From contig NZ_JABXOF010000009.1 of assembly GCF_013375155.1 (NCBI RefSeq), positions 186,001 through 250,000 of the forward strand: a stretch of DNA of 64,000 bases, written 5' to 3'. The notes under the pieces were generated by a model that saw only the letters and a program-made list of their open reading frames with translations, searched no databases and was not told the DNA's origin. The stretch's first letter is position 1, and each line of letters starts with the position of its first letter. Shown here piece after piece: positions 44,045 to 57,871 of this stretch. The stretch comes from Serratia ureilytica (lineage in GTDB: Bacteria > Pseudomonadota > Gammaproteobacteria > Enterobacterales > Enterobacteriaceae). A program made the position numbers and the translations under genes.

Positions 44045-45325
44045 TTACGCCTCAACCACAAAGATCTGGTTGAATCCGGCAATCTCGCGCATAAATGCCA
44101 CTTTCTTGCCATCCGGCGAAAACACCACGGCATCCCCCGACGGCGGCTGCACGCTGCGCTGCGTTAAACGCTGCAGGCGGCCGCTGGCGACCTCACACAG
44201 CATCACGCTGTTGTCACACACCAGGGCTATCGTCCCGCCCTGCGGGTGCCAGCTGAACGCCGACTGGATGTCATGCTCGCCGCGGCTGACCTGGCGCGGC
44301 TCACCGCCGTTCGGCGACACCGTCCACAGTTGCACCACGCCGCCGTCATCCTTCATCAGAAAAGCTATCTGGCTGCCGTCCGGCGAGCTGCGCAGCCAAT
44401 GGCGCGGCGCACCGACCACGCCCGGAAAACGGCGTTCACCGGTAAAGGTCACCCGCCGCTGCCTGACGCCAAGCGGCGGCGCCGGCAGCTCGCTTTCCGT
44501 CCCCTGCAGCGGCACCGCGCCGGCCCTGGCGTAGTCGGCGTCGCTCTCCGGCAGATCGACGATAAACACCTCCGGCAGTTTCTCGCCGGCGGCGGAAAGC
44601 GTATCGCCGATGAACGCCAGCGCCCAGCGCTGTCGGCTGCCGTCGGCCTTACGGTAGCCTTCGCGGCCAATCCAGCCTTCTTCGTAGGCGCGATTGATCT
44701 GATCGCTGCCCGGCTGCGGCTGCGGCACGGTCTCGCTAACCAGCACGCAATAGTGGCTGCCGTCATATTCACGGGGATGCTGTTTCGGCGGATTGACCCC
44801 GTGCAGCGGCACAGCCACGCCGACGTTGCGCAGATCGCGCGCCGGATCGCATTCATGCATCACGTGATCGTTGTAGGTAAAGCTGAGGCGGCTGCCGTCC
44901 GGGCTGAAAACGTGCACATGGCTGCCGCCGCGCAGCGCGCCGGGCGTGTAGGGCGCCGTGATATCCAGCGCGTCGAGGGTAATGGCCAACTCGCGATCCG
45001 GTTCGCTGACGATCACCCCGCGGCGGTGATGAAAATCATACTGCCAGGCGCTGTCCGGGTGTTCCGGGCCGTGGATGAAGACGTAACGCGCCGGCGCATC
45101 GGGGCTGACCGTGACCACGCCGACGTGTGCGCCGTGCTGGGCGCGATAAACCACTTCCACCGCGCCGCTGGCGACGTTAACCCGCTCGATGCTCAGGCCG
45201 GTGAAAGAGGCGCCGCGCGGGCGCACGTCATAAGCCAGCCATTGGCTGTCCGGCGTCCAGACGTTGATATTGGTTAACTGATGCCCGCGTGGGTCGAAAG
45301 TCAGTTGTTTTTCCCGATGGCTCAT
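44045..45325 (-). CDS. yidR: DUF3748 beta-propeller protein YidR
   Basis: Protein of 426 residues (E. coli YidR 415) with repeated TolB/oligogalacturonate-lyase-like blades, for example LTNINVWTPDSQWLAYDVRP, VHVFSPDGSRLSFTYND, LRSSPDGSQIAFLMKDD and VVFSPDGKKVAFMRE. No signal peptide is visible, so it is probably cytoplasmic. ATG 45325 follows AGGAGA by eight bases. Function is unknown. Confidence 0.93.
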   Translation of the reverse strand: MSHREKQLTFDPRGHQLTNINVWTPDSQWLAYDVRPRGASFTGLSIERVNVASGAVEVVYRAQHGAHVGVVTVSPDAPARYVFIHGPEHPDSAWQYDFHHRRGVIVSEPDRELAITLDALDITAPYTPGALRGGSHVHVFSPDGSRLSFTYNDHVMHECDPARDLRNVGVAVPLHGVNPPKQHPREYDGSHYCVLVSETVPQPQPGSDQINRAYEEGWIGREGYRKADGSRQRWALAFIGDTLSAAGEKLPEVFIVDLPESDADYARAGAVPLQGTESELPAPPLGVRQRRVTFTGERRFPGVVGAPRHWLRSSPDGSQIAFLMKDDGGVVQLWTVSPNGGEPRQVSRGEHDIQSAFSWHPQGGTIALVCDNSVMLCEVASGRLQRLTQRSVQPPSGDAVVFSPDGKKVAFMREIAGFNQIFVVEA

Positions 45326-45787
45326 GGCGGCTCTCCTGCGCATGCTGGCACTGAACGGCCATCTTACCGGATCGGCAGCCGCGTTTCATATGGCCGGCGA
45401 GGACGAGCCGGGGGCTTTCCCGCGTCGAAATGTCCATGAGACTTATCCGTTAAGCCTATCGACGACGCCGGCAGGAAATAAACGCCCGGCTAGCCGGCCA
45501 CATTCCTGATGGGGAAACTCAACGACGCCCAAACGGTATAAGTAAAGGAAGCGAGCATTATTTTATTGATTATCCTTCTCCTCATTAAATACGCCCACAG
45601 CGGCACCTTACTTAACGCAAATAAATAAAAAATTGTGCCGCTAAACGCCCAGTAATGTTTATTTTCACCGCATACGCGATGCCGTACCCCCGCCATTTCC
45701 GCTTTCTGGCCGGGTTGCCCGACGGGGTTTACAATCCATACAAAAAAGTACAAACTGGATTTTAAGTCTAAAAAATCCGGAGCCGGT
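45326..45787. other. yidR to dehydratase gene gap
   Basis: About 460 bases, with an AT-rich stretch near 45,530-45,640. A leftward frame at 45490-45810 has a hydrophobic segment but overlaps the next gene's start and lacks a ribosome site, so it was not called. Nothing else is recognised beyond the expected divergent promoters. Confidence 0.5.
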
Positions 45788-46756
45788 ATGAACCCCCTTT
45801 TCGATGCCATTGTTTCTGCCCATCAGCAACTGCGCCCTCAGGTGCGAGTCACGCCATTGGAGCGCAGCGTGCTGCTTTCTCAGCAATTGGGTTGCGAGCT
45901 GTATTTGAAATGCGATCACCTGCAGCACACCGGTTCCTTTAAATTTCGCGGCGCCAGCAACAAGCTGCGGCTGCTGGATAACGAGCAACGCCGGCGCGGC
46001 GTGATCGCCGCCTCTACCGGCAACCACGGTCAGGCCGTCGCTTTGGCGGGGCAACTGATGGGCGTTGGCGTCACGGTTTATGCGCCGGAGACGGCGGCGA
46101 GCATCAAGCTCGACACCATTCGCGCGTTGGGCGGCACCGTGGAATTGGTGCCGGGCGATGCGCTGAACGCCGAACTGGCGGGGGAACAGGCCGCACGCGA
46201 ACAGGGGAAAACCTATATCTCGCCGTATAACGACGAGCAGGTGATCGCCGGCCAGGGCACCTGCGGCATGGAGCTGGTTGAACAGCTCACCGATCTGGAC
46301 GCCGTGTTCGTGGCGGTCGGCGGCGGGGGTTATATCGCCGGCATCGGCACCGTTCTGCGGCAACTGTCGCCGAACACGCAGCTTATCGCCTGCTGGCCGG
46401 AAAACGCCACCAGCCTGTACAGCGCGCTGGAAGCGGGCCATATCTTCCCGGTGGAAGAGCAAGAAACCCTGTCCGACGGCACCGCCGGCGGCGTCGAGCC
46501 GGGCGCCGTGACCTTTCCGCTGTGCCAACAGCTGATCGACCGCAAAGTGCTGGTCAGCGAGGCGGAGATTAAACACGCGATGCGCCGGATAGCCGCCAGC
46601 GATCGCTGGATTATCGAAGGCGCGGCCGGCGTGGCGCTGGCGGCGGCGATCAAACTGGCGCCGGAATACCAGGGTAAAAAGGTGGCGGTGGTGCTGTGCG
46701 GCAAGAACATCGTGCTGGAGAAATACCTCAAGGCCATCGCCGATGCACATCCTTAA
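45788..46756 (+). CDS. Threonine/serine dehydratase-like PLP enzyme (EutB type)
   Basis: Fold-type II PLP enzyme of 322 residues. The PLP lysine is K52 in GSFKFRGA, the substrate loop ASTGNHGQA and the phosphate loop GGGGYIAG (about 179-186) are clear. The family covers threonine/serine dehydratases and the hydroxyectoine-utilisation EutB; relatives act on beta-hydroxy or beta-substituted amino acids. It overlaps the ornithine-cyclodeaminase-like gene by 14 bases, the EutB-EutC arrangement, but no other ectoine genes are seen here. ATG 45788 follows GGAG. Confidence 0.87.
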   Translation: MNPLFDAIVSAHQQLRPQVRVTPLERSVLLSQQLGCELYLKCDHLQHTGSFKFRGASNKLRLLDNEQRRRGVIAASTGNHGQAVALAGQLMGVGVTVYAPETAASIKLDTIRALGGTVELVPGDALNAELAGEQAAREQGKTYISPYNDEQVIAGQGTCGMELVEQLTDLDAVFVAVGGGGYIAGIGTVLRQLSPNTQLIACWPENATSLYSALEAGHIFPVEEQETLSDGTAGGVEPGAVTFPLCQQLIDRKVLVSEAEIKHAMRRIAASDRWIIEGAAGVALAAAIKLAPEYQGKKVAVVLCGKNIVLEKYLKAIADAHP

Positions 46757-47684
46757 TCGGCAGCAAATCCTCGCCGCGTTCGATGCCGAGACCATAACGC
46801 CGCTGCTGAAGCAGGGTTTTATCGCCTACTCGCAACAGCGGGTGCAACAGCCGCCGGTGCAGCATTTCCTGTTCGAGCGGGCCGACGGCGACTGCTGCAT
46901 CAAGTCCGCCTGGTTGGAAGGCGACGAACTGTTCGTGGTCAAGATCTCTACCGGTTTCTATCGCAATGCCGAACACGGCCTGCCGAGCAATCAGGGGCTG
47001 ATGATGGCGTTCTCCGCCCAAACCGGCGAGCCGCAGGCGCTGCTGCAAGATGAAGGTTGGCTGACCGCGCTGCGCACCGCCCTGGCCGGCCGCATCGTCG
47101 CCGAGCTGTGCGCGCCGCCGCATATCCAGGCGATCGGCATTGTCGGCACGGGCCTGCAGGCGCGGCTGCAGCTGCAATGCCTGAAACCGGTGACCGATTG
47201 CCGCGAGGTGTGGGTGTGGGGGCGAGACGAACAGGCGCTGGCGGCGTATCGGCGCGATACCGAAGCCGAGGGTTTTCGGGTGCGGGTTACGCAGAATGCG
47301 GCGGAACTGGCGGCGCACTGTCAGCTGATCGTGACCACCACGCCCAGCCGCGAACCGATATTGCAGGCGGCGGATATTCGGCCCGGTACGCACATCACCG
47401 CCGTGGGCGCCGACACGCCCGGCAAGCAGGAACTGGCGACCGAGCTGGTGGCCCGCGCAGACGCGCTGCTGGTCGATGCGCTGACGCAGTGTGCGGACTA
47501 TGGCGAGATCGCGACGGCTTATCGGCAAAATAGGCTGATTTCAACGCCAATCGTCGAAATTGGCGCCGTCTTGGCGCAGGGAGGGCGGGTACGACGCGAG
47601 CCGCAGCACATCACCATCGCCGATCTCACCGGCTTGGCGATTCAGGATCTGCAGATCGCCAAAGGGGTGTTGGCGAAAGTATAA
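46743..47684 (+). CDS. Ornithine cyclodeaminase/mu-crystallin family protein (EutC type)
   Basis: Protein of 313 residues with the NAD(P) motif GIVGTGLQARLQL (about 130-142), QDEGWLTALRTALAGRI upstream and VGADTPGKQELATELVARAD downstream. Members deaminate ornithine or reduce/form cyclic imines and N-alkyl amino acids. It is coupled to the dehydratase-like gene by a 14-base overlap, so the two probably act in sequence on one amino-acid substrate. The substrate is unknown. Confidence 0.88.
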   Translation: MHILNRQQILAAFDAETITPLLKQGFIAYSQQRVQQPPVQHFLFERADGDCCIKSAWLEGDELFVVKISTGFYRNAEHGLPSNQGLMMAFSAQTGEPQALLQDEGWLTALRTALAGRIVAELCAPPHIQAIGIVGTGLQARLQLQCLKPVTDCREVWVWGRDEQALAAYRRDTEAEGFRVRVTQNAAELAAHCQLIVTTTPSREPILQAADIRPGTHITAVGADTPGKQELATELVARADALLVDALTQCADYGEIATAYRQNRLISTPIVEIGAVLAQGGRVRREPQHITIADLTGLAIQDLQIAKGVLAKV

Positions 47685-47685
47685 A

Positions 47686-47703
47686 GGGGCGCCGCAGCGC
47701 CCC
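47686..47703. terminator. Hairpin between convergent cyclodeaminase-like gene and yidA
   Basis: GGGGCGC-CGCA-GCGCCCC between two convergent stops. The T-tract is poor. Confidence 0.55.
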
Positions 47704-47709
47704 GCGTTA

Positions 47710-48525
47710 TCAGGCGTTGAGCACGAACTTCTCGATAGCGCGCGCCACGCCGTCTTCGGTATTGGCGCTGGTGACAAACTGCGCCACCGCTTTCAGCTCG
47801 GGAATGGCATTGCCCATCGCCACGCCGACGCCGGCATATTCGATCATCGCCGTATCGTTGGCCTGATCCCCCAGCGTCATGATGTTCTCCCGCGCCACGC
47901 CGAGATGCTCGGCCAGCATTCTCACCCCGGCGCCTTTATCGACGTTTTTGTGCAGGATCTCGAGGAAATAAGGCGCGCTTTTCAGGATGGTGTAACGCGC
48001 GCGCGTTTCCGCCGGGATGCGCGCGATGGCGCGGTCCAGCAGCTCCGGCTCGTCGATCATCATCACTTTCGGGAAACGCATCTGGCGATCCATCTCTTCC
48101 ACGCTGCGGTATTTCAGCGGAATACCGGTCATTTCCGCCTCGTGTATGGTGTACTTGCCGATGTCCTTGTTCGGGGTATACAGGGTATCGAAATCAAACG
48201 CCTGGAAGTGAACGCCGAACTCGCGCGCCATCTGCTCGAAATGCAGATAATCCTCAAAGCCCAGCGTTTCTTGCAGAATGCAGGCGCCGTCGACCGCACG
48301 CAGCACCAGCGCGCCGTTATAGGTGATACAGAAATCGCCGGGGCCCTGAATGTCCAACTGGCGCAGATAATCCTGCACGCCGACATAAGGCCGCCCGGTG
48401 GCCAGCACCACGTGTACCCCTTTGCGCCGCGCCGCCGCGATAGCCTGCTTTACCGCCGGCGTGATTTGGTGCTGCGGATCCAGCAACGTGCCGTCCATGT
48501 CGATCGCAATCAGTTCAATAGCCAT
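47710..48525 (-). CDS. yidA: Sugar-phosphatase YidA (HAD family)
   Basis: Cof-type HAD phosphatase of 271 residues (E. coli YidA 270). Motif I is AIDMDGTLLD (Asp9 and Asp11), motif II is VVLATGRP, and motifs III/IV are in the LKSAPYFLEI to MTLGDQANDTAMI stretch. E. coli YidA removes phosphate from several sugar phosphates. Position beside gyrB is conserved. Confidence 0.96.
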   Translation of the reverse strand: MAIELIAIDMDGTLLDPQHQITPAVKQAIAAARRKGVHVVLATGRPYVGVQDYLRQLDIQGPGDFCITYNGALVLRAVDGACILQETLGFEDYLHFEQMAREFGVHFQAFDFDTLYTPNKDIGKYTIHEAEMTGIPLKYRSVEEMDRQMRFPKVMMIDEPELLDRAIARIPAETRARYTILKSAPYFLEILHKNVDKGAGVRMLAEHLGVARENIMTLGDQANDTAMIEYAGVGVAMGNAIPELKAVAQFVTSANTEDGVARAIEKFVLNA

Positions 48526-48597
48526 TCAACGCTTCTCCCAGTGGTTTTTATTCATGCTAACGCGTTTCAGCCTCGGCTGTCAGCGCCAAAAAAGGCC

Positions 48598-48634
48598 AAA
48601 AAAAAATCCGCGCGGGTCGCCCGGCGCGGATTTT
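48598..48634 (-). terminator. Terminator of the dnaA-dnaN-recF-gyrB operon
   Basis: An 11-base stem AAAATCCGCGC / GCGCGGATTTT with a further GGG/CCC in the loop, followed leftward by a nine-base U-run. It begins 17 bases after the gyrB stop. Confidence 0.9.
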
Positions 48635-48650
48635 CACAGCCATTAACGCA

Positions 48651-51083
<2,433 letters not shown>

Positions 51084-52169
51084 TTAGTCCTGTGGTTGAA
51101 CCTCTATTTTACCCTGTTCCACGCGGAACATCTTGCCCTTTTCACCGGCCATGTCGGTCACTTGTTCAGCGCTGACCGCGCTGACAAAAACCTGGGCCTG
51201 GGTGGCTTTCAGGCGATCGGCCAGCAACCGGCGACGGCCGGTGTCCAGCTCGGAGGCAAAATCATCAATCAGATACAGGCAACGCCGCCCGCTCTGCCGG
51301 GTGAGAAACTCACCCTGCGCCAAGCGCAACGCGCACATCAGCAGCTTAAGCTGACCGCGCGATAACAAATCCTCTACCGGCGTGCCGTCGGCACGAATGC
51401 GAAAGTCCGCTTTATGCGGCCCCACCGCGGTATAGGTCAACGCCCTGTCGCGCTCAAACTGGCGCTCCAGCAGCTCGCCGTAGTCGCTCTCTTTGTCCCA
51501 GCCGCGCTGGAAGGAGAAGCTCAGGGCGAATTCAGGCAGAAACTGCGCGCAGGTCGCGGTGATATCCGCGGCGATCGCGTCGCTGTATTCCGCCCGCCAT
51601 TCGCTGATGCGCTCCGCGAGCGGGATCAGTTCCTGATCCCAGGCGCGGATCTGCGCATAGCGACTCACCTGGCGCAGCGCGGCATTGCGCTGCTTCAGTA
51701 ACCGTTTCAGGTTGCTCCAGGCGGTGAAAAAACCGGGTTCGTTATGAAAACAGCCCCAGTCCAGGAAAGCGCGCCGGAATTTCGGCCCGCCGTTCAGCAG
51801 GGTAAAACCTTCGGGGGTGATCAGCTGCATGGGCAGCAGCTGCGCCAGCTCGGCCACCTTGTGGCCGTCGCTGCCATCGATGCGTACTTTGCTGTCACCC
51901 TGACGGCTCTTGCTCAATCCTACCGATAGCTCGCGCTCCGCGCCTTCGATGCGGCCATGCAGCACGAACTCCGGTTGGTCGTGGCGGATCACCCGACCGG
52001 CCTGCAGACTGCGAAAGGCGCGGCCATGGCCGAGCGTATACACCGCCTCCAGCACGCTGGTCTTGCCGCTGCCGTTAGCGCCGACCAGGAAGTTGAATCC
52101 CGGCGCCAGCGCCAAATCCGCCGCCTCGATATTGCGGAAATCTTTAATCAATAAACGCGTCAGAGCCAT
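51084..52169 (-). CDS. recF: DNA replication and repair protein RecF
   Basis: SMC-like ABC ATPase of 361 residues that works with RecO/RecR to load RecA at gaps. The Walker A is [16 protein letters not shown] (about 31-46), the ABC signature is in [13 protein letters not shown], and the Walker B is [13 protein letters not shown]. It lies 18 bases before gyrB and 45 after dnaN. Confidence 0.98.
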   Translation of the reverse strand: MALTRLLIKDFRNIEAADLALAPGFNFLVGANGSGKTSVLEAVYTLGHGRAFRSLQAGRVIRHDQPEFVLHGRIEGAERELSVGLSKSRQGDSKVRIDGSDGHKVAELAQLLPMQLITPEGFTLLNGGPKFRRAFLDWGCFHNEPGFFTAWSNLKRLLKQRNAALRQVSRYAQIRAWDQELIPLAERISEWRAEYSDAIAADITATCAQFLPEFALSFSFQRGWDKESDYGELLERQFERDRALTYTAVGPHKADFRIRADGTPVEDLLSRGQLKLLMCALRLAQGEFLTRQSGRRCLYLIDDFASELDTGRRRLLADRLKATQAQVFVSAVSAEQVTDMAGEKGKMFRVEQGKIEVQPQD

Positions 52170-52214
52170 GCAATCTCTTTACCGATGACGGTGCTGTAAT
52201 TCAAGGTAACGAGA

Positions 52215-53315
52215 CTACAACCGCATTGGCATGACAACGTAGGCCGCCGCCTGGCTGGCGCCGTCTTCGATCTGCACGCTGGAGACCGAGTCGGTCAACA
52301 GCAGGCGCACGTCTTCACACTTGAGCGCGTTCAACACGTCCAGCACGTAGCTGACGTTGAAGCCGATCTCCATCTCCGCGCCGTCGTAGCTGACGTCGAG
52401 GATCTCTTCCGCCTCTTCCTGTTCCGGGTTGTTGGCGGTGATCTTCAGCTGATTCTGGCTGACGTACAGCCGCACGCCGCGGAATTTCTCGTTCGAGAGA
52501 ATAGCCGCGCGGGCGAACGCCTGCTTGAGCAGATCGCAGCCGGCTTCCAGCGTTTTGTCCGGGTTCTTCGGCAAAACGCGGCGATAGTCCGGGAAACGGC
52601 CGTCAACCAGCTTGGACGTGAAGATGAAATCGCCGACGTGGGCGCGAATGTTGTTGCTGCCGATCTGCAGCTGCAGCAGCGAATCGCCGCCGTCCAGCAA
52701 GCGCACCAGCTCCATCACCCCTTTACGCGGCACGATCACCGAATGCGACGGCAACTGCTGGCCGATCGGCATCGAGCACACCGCCAGGCGGTGGCCGTCT
52801 GTCGCGACGGTGCGCAGCTCTTCGCCTTCGGTTTCAAACAGCATGCCGTTCAGGTAGTAACGTACGTCCTGATGGGCCATCGAGAACTGGGTGGCTTCGA
52901 TCAGGCGCTTCAGCGTCGCCTGCGGCAAGGTGAATTCCACCTCGCTCTGCCAGTCGTCCAGGTTCGGGAAGTCCGCCGCGGGCAGCGTGGACAGCGAGAA
53001 ACGGCTGCGGCCGGATCGCACCAGCATGCGCTCGCTCTCCAGCGTGACGGCGATCTCCGCCCCTTCCGGCAGGCCACGGCAGATATCAAAGAATTTGCGC
53101 GCGGGCACGGTGGTCGCGCCCGGCTCATGCGGCTGGGACAGGGCGACGCGCGCCACCATCTCCATCTCCAGATCGGTGCCGGTCAGCAGCAGGGAGCCTT
53201 CCGTCACCTGCAACAGCAGGTTGCCCAGGATCGGCAAGGTCGGGCGGCCGCCCAGCGGGCTGCTCACCTGTTGCAGCGGTTTTAGCAGATGCTCACGTTC
53301 AACGATAAATTTCAT
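52215..53315 (-). CDS. dnaN: DNA polymerase III beta sliding clamp
   Basis: Ring clamp of 366 residues that tethers DNA polymerases to DNA; three repeated clamp domains. It begins MKFIVEREHLLKPLQQVSSP and ends AAYVVMPMRL, both conserved. It starts four bases after the dnaA stop, so it is co-transcribed with dnaA. Confidence 0.99.
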   Translation of the reverse strand: MKFIVEREHLLKPLQQVSSPLGGRPTLPILGNLLLQVTEGSLLLTGTDLEMEMVARVALSQPHEPGATTVPARKFFDICRGLPEGAEIAVTLESERMLVRSGRSRFSLSTLPAADFPNLDDWQSEVEFTLPQATLKRLIEATQFSMAHQDVRYYLNGMLFETEGEELRTVATDGHRLAVCSMPIGQQLPSHSVIVPRKGVMELVRLLDGGDSLLQLQIGSNNIRAHVGDFIFTSKLVDGRFPDYRRVLPKNPDKTLEAGCDLLKQAFARAAILSNEKFRGVRLYVSQNQLKITANNPEQEEAEEILDVSYDGAEMEIGFNVSYVLDVLNALKCEDVRLLLTDSVSSVQIEDGASQAAAYVVMPMRL

Positions 53316-53319
53316 AGCG

Positions 53320-54714
53320 CTATGAAGATAATGTTCTGATTAAATTGGAGAAATCTTCTTTGATGTCGTGACTTTCCTCACGCAGCTGCTCGATCTTCCG
53401 GCAGGCGTGCAACACCGTGGTATGGTCGCGGCCACCAAACGCATCGCCGATTTCCGGCAGGCTGTGGTTGGTGAGTTCCTTCGCCAGCGCCATCGCCATC
53501 TGGCGCGGGCGGGCAACGGATCGCGAACGCCGCTTGGACAGCAAATCCGCGACTTTAATCTTGTAATACTCCGCCACCGTCTTTTGGATATTGTCGATGG
53601 TGACCAGCTTTTCCTGCAGCGCCAGCAGATCGCGCAGCGCTTCGCGCACGAAATCGATGGTGATGGCCCGGCCGGTAAAGTTGGCGTTGGCGATCACGCG
53701 GTTCAGCGCCCCTTCGAGCTCACGCACGTTGGAACGCAGGCGCTTGGCGATGAAGAACGCCACTTCGCCCGGCAGGCGAATGTCGTTTTCGTCGGCCTTT
53801 TTCATCAGGATCGCCACGCGGGTTTCCAGCTCCGGCGGCTCGATCGCCACCGTCAGCCCCCAGCCGAAGCGGGACTTCAGACGATCTTCCACTCCGTTGA
53901 TCTCTTTAGGGTAGCGATCCGAAGTCAGGATGATCTGCTGATTGCCTTCCAACAGGGCGTTAAAGGTATGGAAGAACTCTTCCTGCGAACGCTCCTTGTT
54001 GGCGAAGAATTGGATGTCATCGATCAGCAACGCGTCGACCGAACGGTAGTAGCGCTTAAACTCTTCGATGGCATTGTTCTGCAACGCTTTGACCATGTCC
54101 TGCACGAAGCGTTCCGAGTGCATGTAGACCACTTTGGCGTTGGCTTTGCGCGCCATGATGCCATTGCCGACCGCGTGCAGCAGGTGAGTTTTACCCAGGC
54201 CGGTGCCGCCATACAGGAACAAAGGGTTGTAGGCGCCGCCCGGGTTGTCCGCCACCTGGCGAGCCGCCGCGCGCGCCAGCTGGTTGGACTTACCCTCGAC
54301 GAAGTTGTCGAAGGTGTGCTTGGGGTTGACGTTGGAGCGGTAAGAGAGCTCGGGTTGCGCCGCCGCGTTGTCCCAGCTCGGGCGCGAAGGCGCGGCCGTG
54401 CGCGCCGCCGGGGCTGCGGGGGCGCTGCTGACGCTGGCGGTCACGGTCTGGCTGATCACCTGCGTGATCGGCTTGCTGCCGACTTCAAAACGCAGCAAAG
54501 GCGCATCCGTGCCGCAGAAATCATTCAGCAGACCATTGATGTTGTTTAAGTACTTATCGCGAACCCAATCCAGCACAAAACGGTTAGGCGCGTACAGCGC
54601 CAGGGTGTTGTCACTCAGTTCCGCCTGCAATGGGCGAATCCACATACTAAATTCTGTGGCAGGTAACTCATCCTGCAATCGGGCAAGACACTGCTGCCAA
54701 AGCGAAAGTGACAC
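53320..54714 (-). CDS. dnaA: Chromosomal replication initiator DnaA
   Basis: AAA+ initiator of 464 residues that opens oriC. Domain I begins [21 protein letters not shown]; domain II is a short Ala/Pro-rich linker (about 95-125); domain III has Walker [18 protein letters not shown] and Walker [11 protein letters not shown]; domain IV has the DnaA signature [23 protein letters not shown]-like segment (here starting SLPEIG). GTG 54714 follows GGAG and matches E. coli; an ATG four codons upstream also exists. It heads dnaA-dnaN-recF-gyrB. Confidence 0.99.
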   Translation of the reverse strand: MSLSLWQQCLARLQDELPATEFSMWIRPLQAELSDNTLALYAPNRFVLDWVRDKYLNNINGLLNDFCGTDAPLLRFEVGSKPITQVISQTVTASVSSAPAAPAARTAAPSRPSWDNAAAQPELSYRSNVNPKHTFDNFVEGKSNQLARAAARQVADNPGGAYNPLFLYGGTGLGKTHLLHAVGNGIMARKANAKVVYMHSERFVQDMVKALQNNAIEEFKRYYRSVDALLIDDIQFFANKERSQEEFFHTFNALLEGNQQIILTSDRYPKEINGVEDRLKSRFGWGLTVAIEPPELETRVAILMKKADENDIRLPGEVAFFIAKRLRSNVRELEGALNRVIANANFTGRAITIDFVREALRDLLALQEKLVTIDNIQKTVAEYYKIKVADLLSKRRSRSVARPRQMAMALAKELTNHSLPEIGDAFGGRDHTTVLHACRKIEQLREESHDIKEDFSNLIRTLSS

Positions 54715-55537
<823 letters not shown>

Positions 55538-55554
55538 TAAAGCTAACCCGCTGA

Positions 55555-55914
55555 GTGGTTAAGCTCGCTTTTCCCAGGGAGTTACGTTTGTTAACTCCCA
55601 CTCATTTCACTTTCGTCTTCCAGCAGCCACAACGGGCTGGCACGCCGCAAATCACCATCCTCGGCCGCCTGAACCAGCTGGGGCATCCCCGCATCGGTCT
55701 TACCGTCGCCAAAAAACACGTCAAACGCGCGCACGAGCGTAATCGGATCAAACGCCTAACCCGCGAAAGCTTCCGCCTGCGTCAGCACGAATTACCGGCG
55801 ATGGATTTTGTCGTGGTGGCCAAAAAGGGGATAGCGGATTTGGATAACCGCGCGCTGACGGAAGCTTTGGATAAATTATGGCGTCGCCACTGTCGCCAGG
55901 CTCCCGCATCCTGA
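55555..55914 (+). CDS. rnpA: Ribonuclease P protein component
   Basis: Basic 119-residue protein subunit of RNase P, which aids the M1 RNA in maturing tRNA 5' ends. The RNR signature is visible in [18 protein letters not shown]. The start is GTG at 55555 ([10 protein letters not shown]), the same codon as in E. coli. It overlaps yidD by 37 bases. Confidence 0.98.
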   Translation: MVKLAFPRELRLLTPTHFTFVFQQPQRAGTPQITILGRLNQLGHPRIGLTVAKKHVKRAHERNRIKRLTRESFRLRQHELPAMDFVVVAKKGIADLDNRALTEALDKLWRRHCRQAPAS

Positions 55915-56135
55915 TCGGGCTGGTGCGGGCCTATCAGCTCGTCATCAGTCCGCTGCTAGGGCCTCGTTGTCGCTTCCAGCCGACATGCTCTCATTACGCA
56001 ATTGAGGCATTAAGCAGGTTTGGCATGATAAAAGGCAGTTGGTTAGCATTGAAACGCGTATTAAAATGCCACCCTTTGAACCCAGGTGGCGATGATCCGG
56101 TGCCGCCAAAAACCGACGATAACAGAGAACACTAA
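55878..56135 (+). CDS. yidD: Membrane protein insertion efficiency factor YidD
   Basis: Protein of 85 residues with the conserved core [19 protein letters not shown] and [11 protein letters not shown], including three conserved cysteines. It is an amphipathic inner-membrane-associated protein that helps YidC-dependent insertion. It overlaps rnpA in another frame and ends two bases before yidC, an arrangement conserved in enterobacteria. Confidence 0.97.
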   Translation: MASPLSPGSRILIGLVRAYQLVISPLLGPRCRFQPTCSHYAIEALSRFGMIKGSWLALKRVLKCHPLNPGGDDPVPPKTDDNREH

Positions 56136-56137
56136 CG

Positions 56138-57775
56138 ATGGATTCGCAACGCAATCTTCTCCTCATCGCTCTGCTGTTCGTGTCTTTCATGATCTGGCAG
56201 GCATGGCAAACGGACAACGCTCCGCAGCCGGCCGCACAGACCACGCAACAGACTTCGAACGCAGTAGCCGGTGATGCCGCCAACCAGGCCGTGCCAGCCA
56301 GTGGTCAGGGTAAGCTGATTACCGTGAACACCGACGTGCTGTCACTGACCATCAACACCCGTGGTGGCGATATCGAGCAGGCTAAACTGTTGGCCTACCC
56401 GGAAACTCTGGGTTCATCGACTCCGTTCCAACTGCTGGAAACCACTCCGTCGTTCGTCTATCAGGCGCAAAGCGGCCTGACCGGTAAAAACGGCCCGGAC
56501 AACCCGGCCAACGGCGAACGCCCGCTGTACCAAGCGGCGCAGGACAGCTACACCCTGCCGGAAGGCCAGGACGAGCTGCGCATCCCGCTGACCTACACCG
56601 ATAAAGACGGCGCGGTCTACACCAAGACCTTCGTGCTCAAACGCAACCACTATGCGGTCGGCGTGGATTACAGCATCGACAACAAAGGCGCGGCGCCGCT
56701 GGAGCTGACCCTGTTCGGCCAGCTGAAGCAGACCACCGAATTGCCTAAGCACCGCGATACCGGCAGCAGCAACTTCGCGTTGCACACCTTCCGCGGCGCG
56801 GCATACTCGTCCAGCGAGGACAAGTACCAGAAATACGCGTTCGACAAAGACGAAAACCTGAGCGTCACCACCAAAGACGGTTGGGTCGCCATGCTGCAGC
56901 AGTACTTCGCCACCGCGTGGGTACCGGCGACCAAGGGTGACAACACCTTCTACACCGCCAAACCGGGTGACAACTTGTCCACCATCGGCTTCAAATCTAC
57001 CCCGGTCGTGGTGCAGCCTGGCGCTCAGCAGCAGCTGAACGCGACCCTATGGGTCGGCCCGGAGCTGCAGGACCAGATGGCCCAACTGGCGCCTCACCTG
57101 GACCTGACCGTGGATTACGGCTGGCTGTGGTTCATCTCCCAGCCGCTGTTCAAACTGCTGAAGTTCATCCACGGCTTTATCGGCAACTGGGGCTTCTCCA
57201 TCATCATCATCACCTTCATCGTGCGCGGCATCATGTACCCGCTGACCAAGGCGCAGTACACCTCGATGGCGAAAATGCGCATGCTGCAGCCGAAGCTGCA
57301 GGCGATGCGCGAACGCATCGGCGATGACAAGCAGCGCATGAGCCAAGAGATGATGGCGCTGTACAAGGCGGAGAAAGTCAACCCGCTCGGCGGCTGCCTG
57401 CCGCTGATCATTCAGATGCCGATCTTCCTGGCGCTGTACTACATGCTGATGGGTTCGGTCGAGCTGCGCCATGCGCCGTTCGCCCTGTGGATCCATGACC
57501 TGTCGGCGCAAGACCCGTACTACATCCTGCCAATCCTGATGGGCGTGACGATGTTCTTCATCCAGAAGATGTCGCCGACCACCGTGACTGACCCGATGCA
57601 GCAGAAAATCATGACCTTCATGCCGGTGATCTTCACAGTGTTCTTCCTGTGGTTCCCGTCCGGTCTGGTGCTGTACTACATCGTCAGCAACCTGGTGACC
57701 ATCCTGCAGCAGCAGCTGATTTACCGTGGTCTGGAAAAACGCGGTCTGCACAGCCGCGACAAGAAAAAAAGCTAA
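56138..57775 (+). CDS. yidC: Membrane protein insertase YidC
   Basis: Inner-membrane insertase of 545 residues. TM1 lies near residues 5-22 ([17 protein letters not shown]), a large periplasmic beta domain spans about 55-340, and five conserved C-terminal helices begin near [16 protein letters not shown]. The hydrophilic-groove arginine falls in [15 protein letters not shown] (about residue 366). It works alone or with SecYEG. Confidence 0.99.
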   Translation: MDSQRNLLLIALLFVSFMIWQAWQTDNAPQPAAQTTQQTSNAVAGDAANQAVPASGQGKLITVNTDVLSLTINTRGGDIEQAKLLAYPETLGSSTPFQLLETTPSFVYQAQSGLTGKNGPDNPANGERPLYQAAQDSYTLPEGQDELRIPLTYTDKDGAVYTKTFVLKRNHYAVGVDYSIDNKGAAPLELTLFGQLKQTTELPKHRDTGSSNFALHTFRGAAYSSSEDKYQKYAFDKDENLSVTTKDGWVAMLQQYFATAWVPATKGDNTFYTAKPGDNLSTIGFKSTPVVVQPGAQQQLNATLWVGPELQDQMAQLAPHLDLTVDYGWLWFISQPLFKLLKFIHGFIGNWGFSIIIITFIVRGIMYPLTKAQYTSMAKMRMLQPKLQAMRERIGDDKQRMSQEMMALYKAEKVNPLGGCLPLIIQMPIFLALYYMLMGSVELRHAPFALWIHDLSAQDPYYILPILMGVTMFFIQKMSPTTVTDPMQQKIMTFMPVIFTVFFLWFPSGLVLYYIVSNLVTILQQQLIYRGLEKRGLHSRDKKKS

Positions 57776-57820
57776 GCGTATTGTAGGGGTTCGGCGCGCC
57801 GACCCTTGCAGTCACCCCAA

Positions 57821-57845
57821 AGGCGGTCATTAGACCGCCTTTTTG
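57821..57845 (+). terminator. Terminator of the rpmH-yidC operon
   Basis: AGGCGGTC-ATTA-GACCGCCT followed by TTTTT, 45 bases after the yidC stop. Confidence 0.9.
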
Positions 57846-57871
57846 CATCTTAATCGTCAGAGAGAACCGTT

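Noticed and set aside
45490-45810. Leftward 106-codon frame with a hydrophobic stretch
   Set aside because: It crosses the start of the dehydratase-like gene, has no ribosome site, and its hydrophobic part comes from local AT-rich DNA.
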